Below, piece by piece: positions 38,779 through 49,800 of a stretch of DNA of 64,000 nucleotides. This DNA comes from Malurus cyaneus samueli. Taxonomy: Eukaryota; Chordata; Aves; Passeriformes; Maluridae. Both the position numbers and the translations under genes were made by a program. Below the pieces are notes generated by a model. The model was not told where the DNA came from. It saw nothing but the letters and a program-made list of their open reading frames with translations, and searched no databases. Within the stretch, counting starts at the first letter, position 1, and every line of letters starts with the position of its first letter. Location of the stretch: the NCBI GenBank assembly GCA_009741485.1, contig CM019217.1, positions 43,812,266 to 43,876,265 of the forward strand. The letters run 5' to 3'.

Positions 38779-40824
38779 TTATTTCAATAATGGCTTCAGT
38801 ATTTTACCAATTGTGGTTCGGTTTGCATCTTTCAGTTTCAGAGATGCCTTTTCCACTGTTCCCTGTTCCTTTGGTGCAGGTTCCGCTTTCGCACTGACAC
38901 CTTCTCCCTGCAGGACGCTCCTTCCAGCCACTCTGGCACTGCTCGCTCTCTTTAAGGTACTCACACTGTTCTCCTTTGGATTTGGATCATCAGAGGTCGC
39001 TGCTGGCTTCACTTTAGGCAGCCTCTGGGACACAGACCTTGTGATGGGTGGAGGTCTGGATGAGCTGGATAGATCCACTTTTGCACGCTTTGAAGAAGAG
39101 GCCACTGTATTCCTCGCAAAGTTTGGGACAGCAGGTGGTGCTTTGGGAATACTGACGGTGGCAACCTTGGTGTCATCTGCAGGGGTCTGGGGTTTTGCAC
39201 TGGAGCGACACATCTTTGTTTCATCTGTCTTTGATTTGACATTATTCCTAATGGGTTTAGAGCTTGGCTTCTTGAGAGCTACTCTGTCCCTCTCAAAATG
39301 AGCACTGCTTGAGGTGACAGTGTTCCTCCGTAACTTTGGCTCTTCTACTGACATGCTGTGCCTGTAGGGACTTCTTGGCTGTGTGTCTGTTGTGCCTCGG
39401 ACAGAGCTGCGGTGAGACAGCCGACTTTCCACTGTACTGGTTTCACGGAGGGCTGGCTTGGCTTCTGGCTTTTTCACACTACTTGGTGCCCTGTTTGACC
39501 GAGAAATAGGCACCACTTTCCTCATACTTTCGTTCTCAGAGGCATTCAAAGTTCTGACAGGTCTGGAAGGAGCTGTGTGGCCAGGCCGAGTGCCACTGGA
39601 TTTTATGGAGCTTGGAGATCGATCTTTTAGAGAGTTTGCCTTTGGTGCTGCTGGATCTTTATTTTTTATGGGTTTTTCTTTAGGAAGGGTGTGCTTGCTA
39701 TCAACATCATCCTTATCATTTGTAGAAGTGTGAAGAGACAGGTCCTTGTCAGAGGTGGAATTCAGGTTTGAGAAGAAAGATCTAGCCTTGTGCTGAGCAT
39801 CATTTCCGGAGGAGCCTGCTTTGCCAGCCTCACTTCTAATTTCGTTGCCTGCTGATTTAAAATCATTTCCCTCTTCAGAGTCCAAGGTCAAAGAACAATC
39901 AGTCGTGGTATCTGACATGTAACACCCTGGCCCGTCTTCCCTACTTGCTGACACACTTGTATCCATAGACATAGGGCTGCTGTTGCTGGCCTCCAAAGCT
40001 TCATTCTTGCAACCCACTGCCTTGGCTTGATGGTCATGGGCCTCTCTGGAACCTCTGCAAGCTGGAGGCAGCTCATCATCAGCAATGCTCACGGAGTGAA
40101 AGCTTAGATCATCTAGAGTCTCCACGTCTGTCCCACCAGCATCCTCTAAATACATTAAAGGTGCATCCTCTGCAGGCTTTGCTCCTTGAATATCAAACTT
40201 ACGTAACCCTTTAACAAGCTCATGCTCCTCAATTGCAAGGGCCAGGGCATTTATATCTGTGGACTCCTCGCAGGACACGTTGGAAGTGTGCAAGTTGTAG
40301 TCGGTGCTCCTCTGAGAGTAATGGGAGCCAGGACCAGCTGAGCCACTGAGGTGACGAGGCTGAGCTGGAGGCACCTGCACTGGGCCACCACTTTTCACTT
40401 CCATTTCAGACTGTTGGTGTAAGTGCAAGGTATTTAAGTTGAGATCTCTTGTTTCTTTGGATTCAGTCCAGGCTACGTTTGGTCTTGCTTGTCGGATGTT
40501 TGCACGGGGAAGGCTGTTAAACTTGTTTGGATCCTCGTCTTTTGAGATTTCCAGGAAACTCTGCAACTCCCTATCTGCAGTAATCCCCAAAGAAAGTCGA
40601 GAGCGTCTGGAATTTGTGTTTCTGTACAAAGGGCTTTGAGGCCTCTGCTGCAAAAAGGGAAGAAATTCTCCAAGTCCGTTTTTAGTCAACATCTCTACAT
40701 CATTTTCACTGCTGCTCCGCCCAAAGCTCCCAAGCTCTCCAGCTGCCCAGGATCGACGCTTCTCCTCCAGCTCCTTTTGCCTTTGCAGACTATGAATTTC
40801 CTGGATCTCTCGTTCCCTGTTTTC
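38779..40824 (-). CDS. FHDC1: FHDC1 terminal coding exon, microtubule-binding tail
   Basis: This 2046-nt exon encodes 681 residues and a TAA stop at 38779-38781. The acceptor is gcctccttcag, immediately before GAA. Residues 1-27 form a charged helix ([20 protein letters not shown]...). Residues 33-45 read [13 protein letters not shown], a block conserved in FHDC1. The middle is acidic and low in complexity ([20 protein letters not shown]). From about residue 400 the tail is rich in Lys, Arg, Ser and Pro ([34 protein letters not shown]) and ends [13 protein letters not shown] basic Ser-rich C-terminus fits the microtubule-binding segment known in mammalian FHDC1. The tail looks intrinsically disordered and I see no other domain. 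The frame stays open 44 codons upstream of the acceptor, but that part is intron. Confidence 0.95.
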   Translation of the reverse strand, partial: ENREREIQEIHSLQRQKELEEKRRSWAAGELGSFGRSSSENDVEMLTKNGLGEFLPFLQQRPQSPLYRNTNSRRSRLSLGITADRELQSFLEISKDEDPNKFNSLPRANIRQARPNVAWTESKETRDLNLNTLHLHQQSEMEVKSGGPVQVPPAQPRHLSGSAGPGSHYSQRSTDYNLHTSNVSCEESTDINALALAIEEHELVKGLRKFDIQGAKPAEDAPLMYLEDAGGTDVETLDDLSFHSVSIADDELPPACRGSREAHDHQAKAVGCKNEALEASNSSPMSMDTSVSASREDGPGCYMSDTTTDCSLTLDSEEGNDFKSAGNEIRSEAGKAGSSGNDAQHKARSFFSNLNSTSDKDLSLHTSTNDKDDVDSKHTLPKEKPIKNKDPAAPKANSLKDRSPSSIKSSGTRPGHTAPSRPVRTLNASENESMRKVVPISRSNRAPSSVKKPEAKPALRETSTVESRLSHRSSVRGTTDTQPRSPYRHSMSVEEPKLRRNTVTSSSAHFERDRVALKKPSSKPIRNNVKSKTDETKMCRSSAKPQTPADDTKVATVSIPKAPPAVPNFARNTVASSSKRAKVDLSSSSRPPPITRSVSQRLPKVKPAATSDDPNPKENSVSTLKRASSARVAGRSVLQGEGVSAKAEPAPKEQGTVEKASLKLKDANRTTIGKILKPLLK

Positions 40825-43800
40825 CTGAAGGAGGCAAATCACAAATACATGTCTCAGAGGACAGTGTCCTATGCGTAAGAACAAGACACAGTCCTTTTCC
40901 TCTCCCTCTATTTCTTCCCCTTGAAGTTTGCTCCTACTGCTGTCACCCACTCCCAACCTCTAACACATAAGCACACATGAAATCACCACGGCAACCACAG
41001 CCTGCAACCATTAACCCACGGAGAGCAGCTCCCTGCATAATTAATAATGACGACTGGTCAGCATATGCAAAAAAAATGCACCAGACCGTGCAAAGACCAA
41101 TAGCGTGACCCATCAAACCCAAGCAGATGTCATGTCTTGGAATCACAGAAAAAACTGACTTGGAAGGGACCCACAGGGATCATCGAATTCAACCCCTGGC
41201 CCTGGACAGGACCCGTCCCCAAGAAACACCCCAGGTGTGTGAGAGCATTCAAACACTTCTTGAACTCTGTCAGGCTTGGTGCTGAGACCACTTCCATAGG
41301 GATCTGTTCCAGTGCCCAACCACTCTCTGGTCGAGTCAAATATTTCCTGATGGAAGGTGGAGAGCATCAAGTCCTAACTAACTTTAAAGGTGGCAGTTTT
41401 ATCAGGTGAGTGAACCTCTATCTAATCATTACATTCATATTTTAACACTAACGTGTCTGACCAGCACACAGCCAACGTGGTCCTTCCAACCTACCTTACT
41501 GCAATTGCAATTGTCCCTCAGCAAGTGCAATTTCTGCACAGTGCTACTTTCCTCTAATATTACAGATTGAAAATTTTGTGAAAAGGCATTGCTTAATTGC
41601 ATAGGAAAGCAAATAGAAAAGTTAATACAATGCCTCACAATACTTAAACATCAACTGACACCACTCAAGGACTATCAATGTCTCACTCCAATTTTGGATG
41701 TCATAATCACTGCTGGTTTCAAAAACTGGCCACTGTTGTTTGCCCATTGCTCAGGATAGGATGAGGATTTTGGCAGCTAAACTGAGGGATTTTGGTTCAG
41801 GAAGCCATAGCAGAGGTAGTTTGAATTTGAAAGACAATACAGTAACACCTTTTTACTAAAATAATTAGCAGTGATTTACTGTGAATATCAGCATTTTAAC
41901 TGGTACCTCAAGGCTTCAGATTTAATCTAGCTGTCCCCTTGGTTGAACTTTCAGGGCTACTTCCTGTATGAAGAACCTGGCTTGCTGCAGCTAGTACAGC
42001 TGTAGCAAAAGAAAGAAAAGGGAAGCTAGTCTTGACAGAGGATTCAAAAACTACATTATTTTCCAGCACGCTGTTAAATCTGTTCTCATCAATGACACGC
42101 TGTTTAGAAAAATCACACCTCTATTTGTCTACAGCTCTGTGTAGTTTGATCTTCCCGTTGTTGTGACAACAGAAGAGCTGCACAGCTAGAAAAAGTCACC
42201 TGAAAGCTTTCAGTAAACACAAGCCTAATGCTTTGTGATGAATGGATTAATCTACCCCTCTTAAAGTGGATTTGAGACTACACTGGGCTCTGAAAGATAA
42301 GATGCATTAGAGACCTAAGAAACCTGAACATCTAAGAAAGGAAAAAGAAAAACCTTGCATTTCAGGAAAAATGTTTGGCAGGGAGCTTTCTTTCACAGAT
42401 ACGGAATTCCAGAATGAATTCTTGCCGAATATTAAAGCTCAACTTTAAATATCCCATTGTGAAGATAAATGATTAAAAATAGTTGCAGATATTATTACCA
42501 TATTCCATATTAGAAAAAGAACATTTTAACCTCACCCAGAATATGTTTTAGGAGATTTTGTTCAAATGAAAAATCTATTTTAAGCACAAAGTTAGACAGT
42601 CAAAAAATTGCAAAAAAATGTTTAAACATTTGAAATATGTGCACATGGCCATTGTGGTACAAGCCATCCTTTTAGACTATTGATGTGCTGTCAACAAATC
42701 ACTTTCTTTTGTCAGAACTGTCATCTTCATTCTAAATTGTCCTGCTAATTTTGTAGGAACAACGGTCAATCCACAGTCAGCATTTAAGCAATTTGCAAAA
42801 TCTGCAAGCAAGAGTCTAGTTTGTAATTTTTTAGTGTGTAGCTGCTTACTACAGAGGGAGGACCTCAAAAGTCATAGATATTCAACAACCACTTGTGTTA
42901 GGTTACCATGAACGAAATCCTCAATCCCAAATATTTGAACATATACGCATGAAGTCACCTCTTGCTAAACAGGCTGCAACAGCTATCACCGTTTGATTTT
43001 ATATATTTGTGCAATGTTCACCTGTGTGCAACTACATGCTGTCTCAGGTGGTAAAGGTTAGGCAAGCTCATGGTACAACAGGCACATTAGCTGAACATAC
43101 TGTCAGCTCACTACGAATCAAGATTGCCCTCTTCTTTCTGAGCTACAGCTTTAATCCAAAGTGCTGCCAAATGCAGATTGTATAAGGGCACAGATCCAAC
43201 TAATTTGTGCTATTTATAAAGACCCTAGAAATATCTGTAACAATAGACAAACTTTGCTGCACCAAAACTGTAATCAATGTCAATACTGCTCCTCCATCTT
43301 AGTACATTTCCTGAATTATTCAAGACCAATTCAGGGTACTTGGCGAATTAATGCTCACATTGGGTATCTTGCTGCTGTAGGCCTGTTTCACTTCTTAAGT
43401 TTTCACCCACAAAAATAATTTCAGAGGACAAAGTAGAATCCACAGCCCTTACTTTACTTGGCAAAGTGCCTCTTGTCACGTAAAGGAAGGCAGTGGAGAG
43501 CCTGAGCCTGTGTGGATTCAGGCTGGTACACCTCAAGGCCTTTCCAACAACCCAGCACTACCAGTCCAAGGTCTGAACAGCGAGCAACAGTCAGGAAGTC
43601 TGTGCAATCTGTCTCACAGCTCAGCTTGGCAATCACCAACCTCCTCACCAACAGAGGAGGAAGGGGCCTGCTTACAAGCAGGCCAAAGAACAACCCTGAT
43701 GGATCATTTCAGTGATCTTGCCCGCCTGAAACAGAACATGCAGAGCAGCAGGGCTGCTCACTGAGCTGGGCACAAAGACCATTTCCCACTTGGCTTCAGG

Positions 43801-46800
43801 CAAGAAATGCCCACAGGAGTGCAGTTTTCTGTACCCACTCGAGCAAATAGATCAAATGCTACAAGATATAAAATGCCTCTTAAGAAGAAAAGAACAACTT
43901 AATTCATGTGAGCCAATATCCATTTCAAAAGTGTGAGAATCTCATTCAACGCTCTTACCTTAACAGCCGTGTTAAATCTTATGCAGAAGTCCCTAAATAT
44001 TTGGAAACATTCATCCAACTTCATAGTTTCTTTGTCTTCACAGAAAAAATCAATGAGAGCATTTCCCTCCTTTTGCAAGTCTCGTTTCTGGTGTTCAAGC
44101 TCCTTTAGATGCCTTATAGCAAACTGTAGCAAAAACCATACACACATAAACCAGACAGGAAAATTATTGTCAGAACAGGTCATGAATATATTAGGAACTT
44201 GTGAAATTCATATTCCAACCTAGAAGTTGCTACAGAGCCCAGGAAACTAACATTTTGAAGGAGAACTCCTATTAACAAAGGGAAACATGCCATTTCAGCA
44301 AACTGAGTAAAGAAGGTCAGCAAAGATGGATCAATCAAAATGTACATTCTAGTGAGTAGGACAAAAAGCATGAAAAAGTTCAAAAGCCCTTGAACAAACT
44401 TAGAACTTTAATTTTTAGATGAGCAAAATCAAAGACTGCACTCTAACACTGACAGACTACCTGGGAGCTTCTTAAAAGCTCCTCATTCCTTATTTTCCCA
44501 TTTCCCCTTCCACCTTCAACTAAGCACAAAGGATTAATTCCTCCTCCCCACTTTTCAAAAAACACATATGAACTGATCCATGGATACACATCATAAAATC
44601 AATTTCTTCCTAAGGTGACTCTAGACCACAACAAAAAAAGTTGTCATGCTTGAAAGGTAAGGAACTGCTGGAAATAGGTATATTTTAAGACATCCAGAAA
44701 ATGTTTCCATAAAGTAACACTTTGAATCATAAATGTGGAGCTATACAGACAGGATGGGAGTAGATTAGGTAGAAGAAGATTCAGGAGGTGAGAACAAGGC
44801 TGTGATTAGACTTGGAGCAGCAGTACTGCTTAAAACATTTTGATCAGGTATCCCTGTCTCCTCTATCTGCATTACCAATGATTCACTTCTATTCTTGCAC
44901 AAACTCACATCTGAGGCCACTTGTAGCTCAAAGTAAACTGAGGAGAAAAGTTAATTTTTCAGTCAAATCTGTTCTCTAACTCATGGTCACCTAAATATAT
45001 TTGATAATGTAGCACTGGGGTGGGAAAATGCAGGTGGAGGCACTGGTGACCACTTAATGCAACCCGACTTTCAGGAAGTTACTTGGAAAATTATACCAGT
45101 TGGATAGGAACAAATATGACTTGCCAGTCTTAAGAAAAAAAAGGAAAAAGGGGGGGAAAAAAAAAGGCCCACAATAAAGCCCGGACTAAGGATAAACTGG
45201 ACAACTGATAAGAGCACACATCAAAAATTAGTTCCTCCCATGTATTTCAGGAATTTATTCACAAGGGTGAAATAATCAAAGCAGATATTTATATCAGCTT
45301 GGTTATCACCTGCAATTTAGAAATGAAAACCGGAAGTGTTTATGTAAGGTATGCATTTGTAAAATTTTTTTTCCCAACATTTCTTTTGGAATGTGGCCTA
45401 AACAAAGTTGGAGTGTTACATAAAACCAGCTATTAAATTTTTTAAAATCCCAAACATGTTAAAACATAACATTAAAGAGTCTGGGTGCAATGGATAAAAG
45501 CCAGCAATTCAGAGTGAATGAGGACAGGTATTTCAATCTTAACCTGCCCCTTTCTTCATCAGCTTTTCATCTCCTGAAAAACTGCAGGGACTATTAACTA
45601 CATTTGCAAGTTGAAAATCAGGGTGGGTTAACTTCCAGATCAACACCTGCCTTCTTACTTTTAATAATTACCTATAGTGTGAAACAGAAAAAAAATATTT
45701 AATTGAAGTATAATGTGTATCTCTCCAGGCATCACCCCATTCTCAGAAAATACCAAGAACTCTGTTTCCAAGGTAAGTGCCATACATCCAGGCCTGTAAA
45801 GTCACTGCAGAACCCACACGGAAATAATGGTATGGCTCTGAGTAAGACACGCTGTGCTAAGGGTAAATTAGTAGAGAAAACAGTCCTTTAACCTTCCAGC
45901 TTTTAACAATATCTCTTCAGTCACCCAGCAGTCAAGATTCATACACACAGCACAGCTTCAGCTGTAACTGATGTGCTCCAGTATAACATAATATGCAGAC
46001 AATATATTTTGGGTAGCTGCAAAGTACAAGACCAGAGACCACTCCAAATTGTCTTATATTTTAACTACAGATCCTCATCAGTAATTTCGCACGCATTAAA
46101 CACGCTTGCCTACCAAGCCCTAGGCAATGTACACTCAGTATCCCTCCCTGTAAAAACACAGTCCTTCCAACTCTCTTGCTTGACAAACAGCATGAGGCTG
46201 GAACACCTTTGTACCACTGACAGGGCAGGCATATTAAAACAATGCTTCTGTTTATTAACGTGTCCACACAAATTACATTCAGCTGAGGAATGCTGCTGTA
46301 TTCAGGCAACAGTAACACGTTAACACGGAGATCCTACAAACCTGGAGAAAGCTTTCCATCTGGTGAAAGAGTTTTGGGTCTCGTCGGATGCTGTCTTTAA
46401 CAGATTTTGTCTTGACAGACAGCGAGTGGAGCTCTGCTTCTACAATATCAATGGATAACCTAAAAATAGCATATACAGATAATGTTTATCGAAGGAGAAG
46501 GAGTGGCCCACAGGTTAGGCACAACATGCTGTAAAAGTGGATGCTTTACATGAGGTGCAAACTGGCTATCAAACAAGACCTGCCTGTTCAGGAAATCTTT
46601 CCAGAGCAGACACTGAAAGTTAGGAGAGAGATAAGCACGTTTCTTCTTATTTGCAACCTGAAAAGATTCCCATGGGGTGTGGTTTCGTGATTAACTCCAG
46701 CCAGTCCTACCCACCCTACCCACCTAACCTTAGAAAGGTCAATGCTTCCCTGCCTCTGACCAGGCGTTCCTTTTCCATCCTGGTGTCTGTGCTAGCACTC

Positions 46801-49800
46801 AGCTAGCAGCTGGCCAGCTGTATCTGTGAACTGAAAATTAACCTAGGAAAAGGAAAAGGCCAGTTTGCTTCCAGATGGATCCTTTGCTTGGTCCAACTGA
46901 TTACATGACTGAATGCAGGAGCTACCACAAAAAGGGCGCCACAGGAGACTGTCAGCCAGGACTACTGATTTTGGCAGTAGCATTTGGCATCACAAAATTG
47001 CACTCTTCTAAGTAGTCACAGCAATGCAATCTACACAGCACTGCAACTTACACAGCCTCAACCCAGCAACTGTAATATTTCATCCTTCTACTATATACCA
47101 GCAGCAGAGCTACTCCTGTGATAAGAGGACTCAGAAAATGAAGATCACAGGAAAGAGCTTGAATCTGGTGTAATCTAAACATTCTCCTGCGAGACCCACA
47201 TTCCATATAACAGGAGTACCCACCTAAACCTCTCAGACACTTCAAGGGTAAATCCTTCTAAACCAATGGCATTTCCTTCACAAGAGAACTAAGTTTTGCC
47301 TAGGAATTGAAGCACTACACTTTCCCAAATGATAAGAATTAACAATTGTACACGTGCTCCTAAGGTTGTTCCACGAGCAGCATGACTTTCAAACAGTAAA
47401 GGTGAAGAATTTGTAGCAGACTGATCGAAATGCACATGGCAGCAGATGGTGACACATGCAAAAGTTTGTCAGTACACACAAGAATACAATGTGTGCTGGT
47501 TTTTCTCTGCTTCCTTCATCTGCAAAGTTTAGTTCCCTGTTCTGGGAAAACAGGAGTGTTTTTGCAACTAAGAAAAGAGTCGAAAATACAGGCTACATTT
47601 TTCTGCCTGTGAAGGAGGAAGAGGATGGCCTACAAGTAAAGAAGGCAAGACAACAAAAAATAAAGAACATAATGGTAGTTGTTTTAACATGCTCTAATTG
47701 GGAAGATTTACGAGCAACTTGTACATGACAGTTCTTTCTAAAGACCATCCTTATGCCCAGTGGTGAGGCACATACTTCATTTTGTTTCACCTTCCTGTAC
47801 AGAGTGCACTCCCTGAATAGACTTCAGCAAGAGTTACAACAGAAGATTTGCAGCGCTAACAAATGTGATCAAAGAACAAAGTGGTTAGAAAATAAATGTG
47901 ACCAAATTTGGGATTCTGCCTGTTCCTCTCCTGTTTGCCAGGGGGCTTGGATGCTGAGGAAAGCTACATTCCCCAGCAGGCCACACGGCAAACTGCCAAA
48001 AAGGTGTGTGGGTTGGATGGCAGAGAGCCACACAGGTGGTCCCTCAAACATTTTCTGATTAACTCCATGGCCACTCCTTTCCTCAGAAGATTTCAGTCGT
48101 TTACAGACATTACTTAACCCTCCATCAGATCTAAGAAAATGGATCAATTTTGCAGCTGGGGAAAGAATGCAAATAGATTGCCCTAAGCTCAAGAGTAAGG
48201 AAGCAGCAAAACTGGGAACAGAACTTCAGCACTGCTAGTTTCCAGGTTTCAGATTTAGATCACACTGTCCCACACTGAGGTATGAATCAGGTTCAGCTTA
48301 AAACCATGCAGCTTAAGATTTCAAGCTGAAAAAATGCAGAGTCACAAACCCTTCAGATTTTCCATCCAAAACAGCAGTGGAGAAGCAAATGAAACCACAA
48401 AAAGCATCAAAGCAAAGCAGGGCTGGCACCTGTTCCTGGTACCAGATTTGGAAAAGTATTGTAGCCTGTTCAGGGACTGATGAAAACTGGTTTAAGGAAA
48501 ACCAGTAACATACTTTTAGTTCAATCCCTTAAAAGTAATGAACAGGCACATGTATTTGACAGAGAAAGAATTACTGAAAACATACGGATATCAGGTAATA
48601 AAAAAAAACCCTCATACCTGAAGGCACATTGCAGGCATACTTCTGCTAGTAAATGGAAATGAAGATCTCAAAGCTACAGTAAACATTTGTAAAGATCTGT
48701 TTTTGTGCCAAGACTTTCCTGAATAAGCCTCATTGCTTCACAAATGAGAAAATTCCAAGTCACAATATAACCATAAGTTCTCAGTTTTCTTTTAACTCAC
48801 CTGGCGGCATCATGAACACTCCTAATTTTTTCTGAAAAGTTGAGAAGAGCAGCATCTTTCTTTTGGGCTTCCTGAAACAAACACAACAAAACCAAAACAC
48901 ACACAATCCATTAACATTCCACCACCACACCAAAGTCCCTAAGTCTGGCAGTTCTAAAGCTTCTGGGAGAGCACTTAAAGGTTTCTCTCCTGCACTGTTT
49001 TTCTTCCCATTCAATCCTAACACAAGTGAATGGAGGACACCCCTTAAAGAAAGGCAGGGATCAGAACTGGAGACTTTAAACAACAGCTTCCATTTTGCAG
49101 TGTACAATGACAGCTGCTTCTGCCAGTGAACATAAGCCAGATGTATTAATAAGGAATGTCAGGCAAAGAACAATTTTCTGATGCCATTGTTTGAGCAGAT
49201 ACGATGCTTCCTGCACAAACATCAATTAATACCCTACTGTTTACTAGCTGGAAATCTGTTAAGCCAGTTTGTACACAGATAACCAAAGTCATATAGATGC
49301 ATTTAAATTCTCTCTCTTCTACAATCAAGAAGTTTGAAAGAAAGGAAAAACAGCTCGAAAAAAGTCTGCAGCAGTTATAAAAAGCACACATCAGTCATCG
49401 AGGGAGAGAAAAAAAAAAGCTATCAAAAAGGGTGCTTAAAAGATTCAATGGGAAGATTAAGAGAATATTGATCAAAATAAGCACCTCCCATAGTGTGAGA
49501 ATTTGGGACAATAAGAGAAAATCCACAATGAAAGAGTTTGATGAAGGCAAGTTTTTACATGATGTAAAAACTCAAGCTTTCCATGGGTTCTGGATAGGAT
49601 GACCAGGTAGAGGTAATTTTTGGTGAGTTTTATAGTAGAAGAAGAAAGGTGAAGATTAGATCAAAGCTGTAAAAAAGCTGCTTTTTCTGAGGCACATGGC
49701 CTCTTTTATTGCTATTAATCAATCAATGGACCTGTATTTGTAAAAGTTGCTTATACCAGCAAAATAGTTTTTCTATACCAGAGCAACAAAATGCAGCAGA

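Noticed and set aside
38813..39301. 162-codon plus-strand frame over the FHDC1 terminal exon
   Set aside because: Antisense shadow of the real coding exon; its composition mirrors the Ser/Lys-rich tail codons.
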